DNA of 22,316 bases from Chloroflexota bacterium (GCA_030668425.1 DAOUTY010000002.1:1-22316), one strand, 5' to 3'; positions 1 to 8,840 are shown, counted from the first letter of the stretch. The notes: generated from the letters alone by a model not told the origin. Numbers and translations: made by a program.

Positions 1-192
1 CTGATTGAAGCCCCGACTCTGGTGATGACTGGAACGGAGGATAAAATGGTGTCTCCTGGTTCCTCAGAGGAGATAGCGAGCCGGATATCCAATGCCAGGC
101 TGGTCGAGATTGAGGGTGGATCGCACGCGTTCAATATGGAAATGAGGAGCAGGTTCAATAAGGAAGTGTTGGACTTTTTGAAAGGCAGTTGA
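1..192 (+). CDS. Alpha/beta hydrolase, C-terminal fragment (5' end outside window)
   Basis: Reading frame 1 is open from the first base to a TGA at 190-192, giving 63 residues of the C-terminal end of a protein whose start lies upstream. The fragment contains 'PTLVMTGTEDKMV', the usual position of the catalytic-acid Asp in alpha/beta hydrolases, followed about 25 residues later by 'GGSHAF', the usual position of the catalytic His, and then a final amphipathic helix. This order and spacing are typical of the fold. The substrate cannot be inferred because the nucleophile elbow and lid are outside the window. It could be an esterase, a haloperoxidase-like enzyme or a 3-oxoadipate-enol-lactonase-like hydrolase. 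It converges on the small minus-strand gene that ends at 244. Confidence 0.8.
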   Translation: MIEAPTLVMTGTEDKMVSPGSSEEIASRISNARLVEIEGGSHAFNMEMRSRFNKEVLDFLKGS

Positions 193-243
193 AGATGCTG
201 AGTCCAGCACATCATGATAACGAACTAATGACGACGGGGGCTA

Positions 244-450
244 TTATATAATTGCTATGACGATGCAACCGACGACATAGGCAAGTCCAATAGCGAAAAG
301 GCCGGTGCCTATGTTTCTTACCCGTCGCCCCAGGGTTTGTTGCTGCTCGGGATGTTCAAGGATAGTGCCCTGAAGGAAAATTATAAACCCGATCATCATC
401 ACCACGAGCCCTAGGCCTGCATATGTGAGTATCAGTGTGGACTCTTCCAT
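244..450 (-). CDS. Small hypothetical two-helix membrane protein
   Basis: A 68-residue reading frame whose ATG (complement of 448-450) is preceded by a strong ribosome binding site, GGGAGGG, about 5 bases upstream. The protein has two hydrophobic segments, roughly residues 8-28 and 48-68, separated by a polar, Arg-rich connector (around 'LGRRVRN'), so a helical hairpin in the membrane is likely, with the basic loop on the cytoplasmic side. I do not recognise the family and assign no function. It sits alone: the upstream hydrolase gene converges on it and the large activase-like gene is divergent. The good ribosome binding site and clean hydrophobic pattern argue for a real gene despite its size. 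Confidence 0.6.
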   Translation of the reverse strand: MEESTLILTYAGLGLVVMMIGFIIFLQGTILEHPEQQQTLGRRVRNIGTGLFAIGLAYVVGCIVIAII

Positions 451-660
451 ATAGCCCTCCCGTTGAATTCCGATTATTCAGCCCAATATTGTGGACTAGC
501 GGACTGCTATAGACTCAGATATGAACTTAACAATGGGATTAAGTCCGATACAGTCTTTGATTAATTACGGACTGTTGACTTTTAGCATTTTTCGCCGGGT
601 TTGTCAAGTCTCAACTGAAAACGTTCTAACAAATTTTACCAAAAAGGTGCCTTTGCCTCT

Positions 661-688
661 TTAAGATAACTTATTCATATGCTACAAT
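661..688 (+). promoter_or_regulatory. Possible sigma70 promoter of the activase-like gene
   Basis: TTAAGA (661-666) and TACAAT (683-688) are separated by 16 bases and would give a leader of about 35-40 bases before the ATG at 732. Each hexamer matches the consensus only partly. A GATAAGAT direct repeat (693-700 and 703-710) follows immediately. The rest of 451-731 is AT-rich and shows no gene. No clear Shine-Dalgarno sequence precedes the ATG. Confidence 0.3.
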
Positions 689-731
689 CTGTGATAAGAT
701 ATGATAAGATGAGTAAACAGATAGACAAGTA

Positions 732-3700
732 ATGAGTTACTCATTAGGTCTGGATATAGGCTCCGTTACTGTCAAAGCGGCGCTTGTTACTGAAGATGGC
801 AAGGCGGTCTTTTGTGACGTTGAGAAAATAACCGCCAGCCCCAAGGCAGCAGTTGCCGCACTCATCTCCAGACTCTCCGAGAAGTTCCCCCTCCACGAAA
901 TCCCCACGGCCGGTGTGTCCGGCTCCGGCAGCATCGCGATACCCAAGGAACTCGACTGGGCCGAATACAGCAGTTCACTGGCAATCGCCTATGGACTTCT
1001 GCAGTCCCATCCTGATGTGAAGACCATCATCCAAATCGGCGGGCAAAGCTCTTTTGTCTTGGCGCTTGTGGATGGGCTAAAAAAGCCATGGCATGTGGAA
1101 TCAAACCCTCTCTGTGCTGCAGGGACGGGAAGGTTCCTTGAGCAGCAGGCATACCGCATTGGGATCAGCCTCGAGGATTTTGCCCGTATAGCGCTGGAAT
1201 GTGAGGGAAGCCCGCCGCGGATAGCTGCCCGGTGCAGCGTTTTCGCCAAGACTGACCTTATTCATCTGCAGCAGAAGGGCGTGCCGATGGCAGCGATGCT
1301 CTATGCCTTATGTGAGAGCATTGCCCGAATGGTTGCCTCGCTGAAGAAGGGTGCTTTCGAGGAGCCGATCTATTTCGTTGGCGGAGTCGCAGCAAACAGT
1401 GCGATGTTGAGAGCGCTAAACGAGACGCTATCCGCGCGAAACGGGTCCCCGGTAGATATCATAGTCCCTGAGAATTACCTCTATGTTGAGGCTCTGGGCT
1501 CCGCCCTGCTCTCCAGGGAATCCGGGAAGTGTTCAAGGGTGGTTATTCCAGCGGAGGCTGATAGCAAGCAACGCTACTATAAAATGCCGAATCTGGAAAG
1601 GGTGACGCAGCAGGACGGCTGGTCCGCTCCGAAGATAGAGAGGCCGTTCACGGGATATCTGGGTGTGGACATTGGCTCGACCAGCACTAAGGCGGTCATA
1701 CTCGATGAATCGGGCACCGAAGTGGTGGCGAAGAACTACCTTATGACAGCGGGGAAGCCTGTAGAGGCCATAAAGGATGTCTTTCGTAACCTGATTCGGG
1801 ATATTGGAGATAATGCCAGGATAGCGGGAGCGGGTATTACGGGTTCAGGTAGATATTTAGTTGGGAGCTTTATTGGCGCAGATTTAATAAGAAATGAGAT
1901 CACTGCTCAGACGCGGGCTGCAGCGGAGATTGAGCCTGATGCGGATATTATTGAAATTGGGGGGCAGGACTCGAAGCTCGTTATAAAGCGTAACGGAGTA
2001 GTCGTTGATTATCAGATGAACAAGGCGTGCGCTGCGGGGACGGGGAGCTTTCTTGATGAGCTGGCTGAGCAGCTTGGTGTTAGCGTTAAAAATGGTGAGT
2101 TCGCCGATCTGGCGTTTGAGGCTCCCCATACTATCGACCTGGGGTCGAGATGTGCTGCTTTCATGGGGCAGTCGGTGGCCTTAGCCCAGCAGGAGGGCGT
2201 GTCGCTGGAGATAATAACGGCCAGCCTCGCCAACTCTATTGCTGGCAACTATCTATCGAAGGTGTTGGGTACGAGGAAACTGGGCGAAAAGGTGATATTG
2301 ACCGGGGCCGTTTTCTATAACGATGCTGTTGTCTCTGCATTCAGGAGCGCGCTTGAAGGGAAGACTACACTTGTGCCGGAGCATAAGGAGGTTAGCGGGG
2401 CTATAGGAGCTGCGCTTCTGGCCAAGGAGGAGGTGGAGGACAAGGCTTCGAAGTTCAAGGGGTTTCAAGAGGTTGTAGAGAGCGACTACAAGCTTTCCAC
2501 CTTTACGTGCAAGAAATGTGATAACAATTGCACCATAAGCCGGATGGAGATACCCGGCGAGAAACCGACGTACTACGGCAGCAGGTGCGATCTCTTTGAC
2601 AGCACAGTTGGGCAGGAGAAGGTGGAGACAGCTTTTGACGAGCGTGAGAAGCTGCTGTTCAAGGATTATAGAGAGGGTGAAGGCACGGGGCCTTCGGTGG
2701 GAATCCCCAGGGCCCTCATGATATACGATTATGCCCCACTGCTTATAGGTTTCTTGAATGCCCTAGGCGCCAAGGTTGTGTTCTCCAGCAAAACGAACAA
2801 CCAAATCATCGGGCAGGCTGTCGAGTTAAGCTATACCGACAGTTGTTTCCCCCTCAAACTTCTTCACGGCCATGCGGCAAGCCTGGAAAATGCGGACTAC
2901 ATTCTTTGCCCGTGCGTTATACGGATGGGACTGAAGGAAGGGGATGAGAACCAGAAATATGCTTGCCCCCTGGTGCAGGCATCCCCATTTATCATTCGCG
3001 AGGCTCTAGGTATGGGGAAACGGCTGTTGATACCGATATTCGACTTTAGCAGGGGCGACGGTGATGTGGTGAAGAACCTTGCAGACGTTGCTGTAAAGAT
3101 GGGTTTCAGCAGGAAGCAGGGGAAAGAGGCCGCGAGTACTGGTATTCAGGCACAACGTGATTTCGAAGTGGCACAAGTCGAGCTTGGCAAGAAGCTGATA
3201 ACACAGCTTCACCACAGTGGACGGTTGGGCGTCGTGATCTTTGCCAGGTCATACATGTCACAGGATTCGGGGGCTAACCTGGGAATAGCTGAGAAGTTAG
3301 CGCAACTTGGCGTGGTGCCAATCCCCCTTGACCTGATGCAACTTGAGTCAGTAGATGTCAATGAATACTCAGACCGTCCATTCTGGTTCAACGAAAGTAA
3401 ACATATTGCTGGTGCTGCCCTGACAGTGGCTGACCCACAGCTATATGGGTTGGTGCTGACAAACTTCGGCTGTGGGCCGAACTCCTTTGTGCTCAATATT
3501 GTTGAAGATATCATGGGTGGCAAACCCCTGGGGCAGTTGGAGATCGACGAGCATGCTGCCGAGGCTGGGATTGTCACCCGCCTTGAGGCTTTCGTGGATA
3601 CCATTAATGGCTTTGCGAGAGCTGGCAGGGCACTGGAATCTGTCGACCAAGATAGAGATATCCGCCGTTTCGCGTATATCAGGTTTAATGAAAGCAAGAT

Positions 3701-4886
3701 TGTTCTACTGCCAAGAATGTGTGAACACGCGGAAATACTGGCTGCGGCGATGCAGGCGTTTGGGGTTGAAGCGGCGGTGCTTCCTGAGCCAGACGAAAGA
3801 AACATACTTTACAGCAACAGAGTCACATCCGGTAAGGAGTGTCTGCCGTACAGGGTGACTCTGGGCGGCTTTATGAGATACCTGTATGAAGATGGTAACG
3901 GCGGTGACTTGGAGAATATCGAAGGATTCATGGCGGGGGCATATGGACCATGCCGTTTTGGGAAATACGCTGTGGAGCAGATCAGGATACTTCGTGATTT
4001 GGGCTTTGATTTCCCGATAAGAACCACCGTTTCTAACAGCGGTTACCATGATTGGAACCTGGGCGCGGGATTTGAGCGGCTGGCCTGGCGGAGCATTGTT
4101 GCTGTTGACTATCTGGAGAAACTGCTTTGGCGCACTCGCCCCTACGAGAAAGAGATGGGAACAACGGAGGCGCTCTTCAGTGAGTACCTGTCTAAGGTCG
4201 CTGATGTCACGCGCAGCAAGGGAACCCTTGACCATGTTATAAGAGAAGCAACCGTTAGGTTCAAGTCGCTGATTGACCGCAGCGAACCCAGAAGACCGCT
4301 TGTGGGGATAAACGGTGAGATTTTCCTGCGCTCCAATAAATTCAGCAATAGCGATTTGGTGAGAGAGTGCGAGAAGGTAGGGTTGGAGGTTATTGTCTCC
4401 CCTATAGCGGAGTGGTTCAAGTACATAGGCCACAGGAATATCGAGGACGGCGTCATGGACAGAGACTTGAAGAGGATTATTAGGGGGCAAATAAGAAACT
4501 TCTTTCTAGATAAGGATGAGCGGACAGTATCTGCGAGTTTTGATGACTTTGTTGATGGCAAAGACCCGACACCAAAAGAGTTACTGAAGTTGTCGGGGCA
4601 ATATCTCTCTCCAAAATGTGGCGGCGAGGCCGTTCTGAGCATAGGCGCAGGAATTGAGTGGTTGGAGGACCCCAGGTTTGCCGGAGTGATTTCGGTGATG
4701 CCGCATGGCTGTATGCCAGGGGGAACGGTGGCTGCCATGTCAGAGAAGCTCAGTGCGAAACATGGCAAGCCCTGGATTAGCCTCACGTATGATGGAATCC
4801 TTGAGACTAACAATCAGACGAGAATTAGCAATTTCGCCGAGGTCATAAGATACTGTCGTAAAGGCAGCCCCTTGTCGTCATCTTAG
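732..4886 (+). CDS. Acyl-CoA dehydratase activase-like fusion protein (two BcrA/HgdC-type ATPase lobes plus HgdB-like C-terminal half)
   Basis: A 1384-residue protein. Residues about 5-265 and 309-570 are two ASKHA ATPase modules of the BadF/BadG/BcrA/BcrD family ('LGLDIGSVTVK' and 'LGVDIGSTSTK'). In HgdC-type activators two cysteines per subunit hold a [4Fe-4S] cluster between protomers. Both modules keep the pair: C128 and C168, then C433 and C474, in 'CAAGTG' and 'RC' contexts. A Cys cluster (C593, C596, C600, C619) links to a long region (from about residue 655, 'VGIPRALMIYDY') resembling the activase-associated DUF2229 region and 2-hydroxyglutaryl-CoA dehydratase components. The family couples ATP hydrolysis to low-potential electron transfer into dehydratases or dearomatising reductases; the substrate here is unknown. 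The first lobe lacks the canonical GGQDSK motif (it has GGQSS). The start is fixed by an in-frame stop at 714-716. The stop codon overlaps that of convergent recF. Confidence 0.88.
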   Translation: MSYSLGLDIGSVTVKAALVTEDGKAVFCDVEKITASPKAAVAALISRLSEKFPLHEIPTAGVSGSGSIAIPKELDWAEYSSSLAIAYGLLQSHPDVKTIIQIGGQSSFVLALVDGLKKPWHVESNPLCAAGTGRFLEQQAYRIGISLEDFARIALECEGSPPRIAARCSVFAKTDLIHLQQKGVPMAAMLYALCESIARMVASLKKGAFEEPIYFVGGVAANSAMLRALNETLSARNGSPVDIIVPENYLYVEALGSALLSRESGKCSRVVIPAEADSKQRYYKMPNLERVTQQDGWSAPKIERPFTGYLGVDIGSTSTKAVILDESGTEVVAKNYLMTAGKPVEAIKDVFRNLIRDIGDNARIAGAGITGSGRYLVGSFIGADLIRNEITAQTRAAAEIEPDADIIEIGGQDSKLVIKRNGVVVDYQMNKACAAGTGSFLDELAEQLGVSVKNGEFADLAFEAPHTIDLGSRCAAFMGQSVALAQQEGVSLEIITASLANSIAGNYLSKVLGTRKLGEKVILTGAVFYNDAVVSAFRSALEGKTTLVPEHKEVSGAIGAALLAKEEVEDKASKFKGFQEVVESDYKLSTFTCKKCDNNCTISRMEIPGEKPTYYGSRCDLFDSTVGQEKVETAFDEREKLLFKDYREGEGTGPSVGIPRALMIYDYAPLLIGFLNALGAKVVFSSKTNNQIIGQAVELSYTDSCFPLKLLHGHAASLENADYILCPCVIRMGLKEGDENQKYACPLVQASPFIIREALGMGKRLLIPIFDFSRGDGDVVKNLADVAVKMGFSRKQGKEAASTGIQAQRDFEVAQVELGKKLITQLHHSGRLGVVIFARSYMSQDSGANLGIAEKLAQLGVVPIPLDLMQLESVDVNEYSDRPFWFNESKHIAGAALTVADPQLYGLVLTNFGCGPNSFVLNIVEDIMGGKPLGQLEIDEHAAEAGIVTRLEAFVDTINGFARAGRALESVDQDRDIRRFAYIRFNESKIVLLPRMCEHAEILAAAMQAFGVEAAVLPEPDERNILYSNRVTSGKECLPYRVTLGGFMRYLYEDGNGGDLENIEGFMAGAYGPCRFGKYAVEQIRILRDLGFDFPIRTTVSNSGYHDWNLGAGFERLAWRSIVAVDYLEKLLWRTRPYEKEMGTTEALFSEYLSKVADVTRSKGTLDHVIREATVRFKSLIDRSEPRRPLVGINGEIFLRSNKFSNSDLVRECEKVGLEVIVSPIAEWFKYIGHRNIEDGVMDRDLKRIIRGQIRNFFLDKDERTVSASFDDFVDGKDPTPKELLKLSGQYLSPKCGGEAVLSIGAGIEWLEDPRFAGVISVMPHGCMPGGTVAAMSEKLSAKHGKPWISLTYDGILETNNQTRISNFAEVIRYCRKGSPLSSS

Positions 4887-6091
4887 TGAGACAGCGGCTC
4901 GATACAGCCCTGCCTCACCCTGAATAATACCGCCTGTTCCAGGAAATTAGGATCGAAGTGAACGAGGTCTGTTGCGGTCATTAGCACTTGCTGGTATTCG
5001 GCGACAGATCGCAGCATGTGGCTTCGCCTGTGCGAGTCGAGTTCAGAGAGAACATCATCCAAGAGAAGTATCGGGTGCTCACCGGTTTCGCGCAACATGA
5101 ACTTGGCCTCTGCAAGCTTAAGCGAAAGCGAGATAGTTCTTTGCTGACCCCGAGAGCCGAAAGTTCCTATATCAACCTCATCGATAAAGAAACGAAGGTC
5201 GTCACGGTGTGGGCCCACTAGCGATATCCCCTGGGCGATCTCTTTATTTTGTGCTGCACGTAGGGATCGTGTGAATGCCTCGGCGGTCTCCTCGATTTGC
5301 GAATCTCCCTTACCCCTCTCCTTATCGATGCTTCTGAGATAAGCTAAGCTCAATTTTCCTTGATCACCGCTGAGTTCGGCATGGATGACCTGAGCCCACT
5401 GTTCGAGCGCAGCTACCATGTGATCTCGCTGGACCATCAGATATGATCCTGTTTGCACTAGTTCTTCGTCCCAGAATGATAGTTCATCCGGGCCAGCCCG
5501 ATTCTCCCCTATCTGATGCAGGAGGCGGTTGCGCTGCCAGAGTACTCGGTGGTATCTCTGCAACTGGCGCAGGTAGCGGGTATCTACTTGTGAGTTCACG
5601 ATGTCGAGATAGCGGCGTCTGAGTGCTGGTTCACCTCCAATGATGCTGATATCCTGGACGCTGAAGGTAACGACGTTGATTTGGCCAATGAGGTCAATTG
5701 CACGGCAGACCACCCCGTTTACCCGTATGCGTTTGTGGATGAATGCAGCCTTGGTTGCACTTTGCCACAGGGCGAGTGGATCCGCGGCTTGACTGGTGTT
5801 TGGTGCTTTGCCCCTGAGAGCGAGCTCCAGGCTGAGATTTTCCCTGGCCTTTTGAACATCAGCCATAAGGCGACAGACGGGAATCTCATCTTTGAGGGCA
5901 GACCAGTTGATGAGCTCTTTCTCACTGGTGGAACGAGGCGACTTGCTAGTAGCAAGGAGGTAGATTGCCTCAAGGAGATTGCTCTTGCCCTGGGCATTAT
6001 CGCCCTGTATTACCATTATGTGCGGTGGTAATGCCAGATCAAGGCTGACATAGTTACGGAAGTTAGTCAGGCTCAAATGTGTAATATGCAA
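4883..6091 (-). CDS. recF: DNA replication and repair protein RecF
   Basis: A 402-residue, full-length RecF: an SMC-like ABC ATPase that binds gapped DNA and, with RecO and RecR, loads RecA at single-strand gaps. Visible motifs are the Walker A loop 'GDNAQGKSN' (residues about 30-38, Ser in place of the usual Thr), the ABC signature region 'GSRGQQRT' and the Walker B/D-loop 'LLLDDVLSELD'. The N-terminus 'LTNFRNY' is typical. The start is TTG (complement of 6089-6091), supported by AGGAG 7 bases upstream. RecF usually sits beside dnaA and dnaN; here it follows a RACo-type gene by 24 bases and probably shares its transcript. Its stop codon overlaps that of the convergent activase-like gene. Confidence 0.96.
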   Translation of the reverse strand: MHITHLSLTNFRNYVSLDLALPPHIMVIQGDNAQGKSNLLEAIYLLATSKSPRSTSEKELINWSALKDEIPVCRLMADVQKARENLSLELALRGKAPNTSQAADPLALWQSATKAAFIHKRIRVNGVVCRAIDLIGQINVVTFSVQDISIIGGEPALRRRYLDIVNSQVDTRYLRQLQRYHRVLWQRNRLLHQIGENRAGPDELSFWDEELVQTGSYLMVQRDHMVAALEQWAQVIHAELSGDQGKLSLAYLRSIDKERGKGDSQIEETAEAFTRSLRAAQNKEIAQGISLVGPHRDDLRFFIDEVDIGTFGSRGQQRTISLSLKLAEAKFMLRETGEHPILLLDDVLSELDSHRRSHMLRSVAEYQQVLMTATDLVHFDPNFLEQAVLFRVRQGCIEPLSH

Positions 6092-6115
6092 AGGGGATTC
6101 TCCTGCTTCTGCTTG

Positions 6116-7966
6116 TCAGTCGATTTTCTCTCTGTTGCCATGTCTTATCCTGTATCGCCCTAGGTAGCCTGCCTGAACAAAGGTTTGTGTGAAATCAGGG
6201 GCACTTGCCAGCTCGATATAGCGTACCCGGGACGCCACAGCAGCCCCATCCGCTCGCTTACTGAGAGAGATTAGAGCCATCTTAGCTCCCATGCCGGCAG
6301 CATTACCTACCTGCTGAAAGCGGTTCAGTGGTATCGCTGGCAACATGCCGGTTGTTATCGCGCTGGACACATCGATATAGGTGCCAAAAGCCCCAGCTAT
6401 TGCCACCTGGCTGATCTCATCTTCAGAGTATCCACCAGTGTCCAGAAGCACCTGGATACCAGTGCGAATGGCTGATTTGGCCAGTTGTAACTCACGCACA
6501 TCCTGCTGAGTGATAACAATAGCAGGTTGCCCGCTTCGTTCCTCATCGCCAATCAGCACAAACTCGCGTTGCTTTTGTCCGTTACGGACGCGAGGGTGAC
6601 TTTGTAACATTCTGCCACCTTCGTTGATGACTCCTGCCAGATAGAGCTGGGCTATAGCGTCAAGTATCCCTGACCCGCAAATCCCAACCGGTGGAGCTTT
6701 ATCAACGGTCTGGTACTGGATGTTATCATCCGCTAGTTGTACTCTTTCAATGGCTCCGCTGGCAGCCCTCATACCGTGTTTGATGTGATAACCCTCGAAG
6801 GCAGGCCCGGAAGCACAGGATACGGTGGTTATCTTGCCTCCGGCAATCAGGGAAACCTCGGTGTTGGTCCCGATATCCAGGGCCAATGTTATTCCTTCGG
6901 CCTGCCACGCATCGGTTGCCAGTAACATGGCAACATGGTCAGCACCGACAAAACCGGCGATGTTGGGCAAGAGGTGAACATAGGCCCCAGCCGCAATATG
7001 TAATCCCAAATCGCGAGCTTTGATGTCCAGAGCACTGGTAACTGCGGGGACAAAGGGTGACAGGGCAAGTTGCCTTACCGGCAAACCGAGAAATAGATGA
7101 TGCATGGCAGTATTGCCTACCACTACCGCTTCAACGATTTCCTCTGTGTTTGCGTGGATATCGGCACACAAGTCAGCAACTAACTGGTTGAGTGCTTCCA
7201 CGGTGATTTGCTGCAGTTGCACGCCCTTTTTTGGCGACTTTATAGCGCTGCTAATACGACTGATGATGTCCTCGCCGTAGCGTATCTGGGGATTCATGTC
7301 ACCTTTAGAGGCCAAGGTTCGACCATCACTCAAATCAATCAGATAGCTAGCAATTTTCGTGGTGCCCAAATCTACGGCCAGCCCTAATTGACGACTTGGC
7401 CATGGACCGAGAGCTATCACTTCGTTATCTCGAACAGAAGTCTGACATTGCCACTTCCACGATCGTAGCTGGGGAGAGAGAAGGCGCATGACGTCGATGT
7501 CGACTCGGTTGCAATGTAGATGGTGTTGATGGTTTAGCTCTTGCAGCAGGTGTTCGGCATCAGCTTGCGGGTTGGACAAAGATGGACCAGCTAGCTTCAA
7601 ATGATAGGCCTGAACAGGGGGCTCCGGGGCAACCGTTATCTCCAATCCCTCAACCTGTGTCCGCTGTGTGGTGGTCATCGACTCGGAGGGCACGTTCAAC
7701 TTGCAGTCGCTGGCAGGATAAGTCTGGCACGCTAGGCGCCAGCCATCCTTGAGTTCTTCAGAGGAAAAGACCTCGCGTTCATTGCCAGTTGGCGCTGAGA
7801 CAGTTCCGCTTAGAAGCTGTATCTTGCAGGAATGGCACGTTCCCTGGCCTCCGCATAGGCTAGCAATACCCATGCCCAGCCGGTGTGCGCAATCTAGAAG
7901 GGATTGATTAGCCCGGCATTCTCCTTTCCGACCCACCGGCTCAAAGTAGACTATATAAACTGTCAT
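6116..7966 (-). CDS. RACo-type reductive activator of corrinoid protein (2Fe-2S ferredoxin domain plus ASKHA ATPase)
   Basis: A 616-residue protein with an N-terminal plant-type [2Fe-2S] domain (C38-x5-C44-x2-C47 and C80), a linker to about residue 190 and a C-terminal ASKHA module with two nucleotide-binding loops ('VDLGTTK' at 198-204 and 'LALDIGTNTEVSL' near residue 355). This order matches RACo proteins, which use ATP to return the oxidised cobalt of corrinoid iron-sulfur proteins or methyltransferases from Co(II) to Co(I). The usual partner genes (methyltransferase, corrinoid protein, acetyl-CoA synthase) are not in the window, so the client is unknown. The ATG is preceded by GGGAG about 5 bases upstream. 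It lies between the HAD gene (76-base gap) and recF (24-base gap), all on the minus strand. Confidence 0.92.
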   Translation of the reverse strand: MTVYIVYFEPVGRKGECRANQSLLDCAHRLGMGIASLCGGQGTCHSCKIQLLSGTVSAPTGNEREVFSSEELKDGWRLACQTYPASDCKLNVPSESMTTTQRTQVEGLEITVAPEPPVQAYHLKLAGPSLSNPQADAEHLLQELNHQHHLHCNRVDIDVMRLLSPQLRSWKWQCQTSVRDNEVIALGPWPSRQLGLAVDLGTTKIASYLIDLSDGRTLASKGDMNPQIRYGEDIISRISSAIKSPKKGVQLQQITVEALNQLVADLCADIHANTEEIVEAVVVGNTAMHHLFLGLPVRQLALSPFVPAVTSALDIKARDLGLHIAAGAYVHLLPNIAGFVGADHVAMLLATDAWQAEGITLALDIGTNTEVSLIAGGKITTVSCASGPAFEGYHIKHGMRAASGAIERVQLADDNIQYQTVDKAPPVGICGSGILDAIAQLYLAGVINEGGRMLQSHPRVRNGQKQREFVLIGDEERSGQPAIVITQQDVRELQLAKSAIRTGIQVLLDTGGYSEDEISQVAIAGAFGTYIDVSSAITTGMLPAIPLNRFQQVGNAAGMGAKMALISLSKRADGAAVASRVRYIELASAPDFTQTFVQAGYLGRYRIRHGNREKID

Positions 7967-8042
7967 ATTTCTCCCTTTTCGGGTGGTGTTTGCTAGTTAC
8001 TGCAATCACAAACCGCCTGTCTATTGTTCGAAATGTCAACGT

Positions 8043-8780
8043 CTACTTGAAGTAGTTCATTAAATCCGTTTCGTCTTTGGGAACGAAGGCCTTGTACTTT
8101 TGAGCGTATCTGTCTTTTAGTTCATCCGGAGCTAATAGAGCCAGCACGGGATATCCTACGATTTCAAAGCAGCCCTCATCGTCTTCGCTGTCACCAACAT
8201 ATGCAACCCTGCTTGCCTCTAGGCTTCGTTCACTTAGCAACTTCAGCAGCTCGTCAGCCTTTCTGGTATAGATGTCGAGACGGAATTCAATGGCTTTTCC
8301 ATCATTTTCCTCAAGATAGTCGGCCTCCAAAAAGTCGAGGTATTCGTGATAACCGGCTACTGTCAGAATCCTTTCGATTCCATATCTATATCCAGCGGAG
8401 AGGATACCCGTGGTTTTTCCAGCAATGTGACACTCCTTGATTGTACGGAGAATCCTATGATCGAGTGCGGCTTGGGTGTGTTGGTGAGTTGCGTATTCGT
8501 CGATGGAGCGGCGTATTATAGAAACAGGCGTCCCGCTTATTATCTTGTCATTGTAAATTTTGAATATCTCTCGTACGGAATCTGCTTCAACATGATGTTG
8601 CCACTCCCTGTACAATGTCCGGAGCTCTCTTCTCGCCCTAAGGATTCGAGCCATTTTAAAGGGATGAAAGGGGATAGAGGCCTTGAACACATCTACTGCC
8701 ACGTTTTCCAGTAATGGCCTCTCAGTCCGATATTTTATTATGGTCCCATTCCAATCACATATTATAGCATTGAGTGCCAT
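8043..8780 (-). CDS. HAD-superfamily hydrolase-like protein with a DWNGT motif I
   Basis: A 245-residue protein from the chosen start. Motif I is 'ICDWNGTI' with the nucleophile Asp at residue 9, and motif IV is 'YVGDSEDDEG', so the Rossmann-like HAD core is intact. The helical cap lies in between, with many charged residues. The second acidic residue of the usual DxDGT is Asn here, so phosphatase activity is not certain. Substrate unknown; phosphoserine-phosphatase-like or phosphoglycolate-phosphatase-like enzymes are the nearest analogies. The frame extends to an ATG at 8822, but the internal ATG at 8778-8780 has AGGG 8 bases upstream and places motif I at the usual distance from the N-terminus. 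A TATAAT on the same strand at 8835-8840 would start transcription only a few bases before the outer ATG. It is upstream of the RACo gene on the same strand. Confidence 0.82.
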   Translation of the reverse strand: MALNAIICDWNGTIIKYRTERPLLENVAVDVFKASIPFHPFKMARILRARRELRTLYREWQHHVEADSVREIFKIYNDKIISGTPVSIIRRSIDEYATHQHTQAALDHRILRTIKECHIAGKTTGILSAGYRYGIERILTVAGYHEYLDFLEADYLEENDGKAIEFRLDIYTRKADELLKLLSERSLEASRVAYVGDSEDDEGCFEIVGYPVLALLAPDELKDRYAQKYKAFVPKDETDLMNYFK

Positions 8781-8834
8781 AACGATCGCCCTATGCCTCT
8801 GTAATTGCATATTGCCATACACATCACACTAGAT

Positions 8835-8840
8835 ATTATA
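8835..8840 (-). promoter_or_regulatory. Possible -10 element of the HAD gene
   Basis: The complement reads TATAAT, a perfect -10 hexamer, but I see no good -35 element 16-18 bases upstream. Transcription would begin near 8828, which leaves a usable leader only if translation starts at 8780 and not 8822. Confidence 0.3.

Noticed and set aside
3209..4813. Several long minus-strand frames (up to 261 residues) inside the activase-like gene
   Set aside because: They lie antisense to a strongly supported coding region, overlap each other in different frames and show no family motifs.
8034..8039. TTGACA on the minus strand as promoter of the RACo-recF genes
   Set aside because: No acceptable -10 hexamer lies 16-18 bases downstream; the genes may instead be read from the HAD gene promoter.
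8781..8822. Outer ATG of the HAD gene at 8822
   Set aside because: No ribosome binding site, and the TATAAT at 8835-8840 would put the transcript start almost on it; the ATG at 8780 is better supported.
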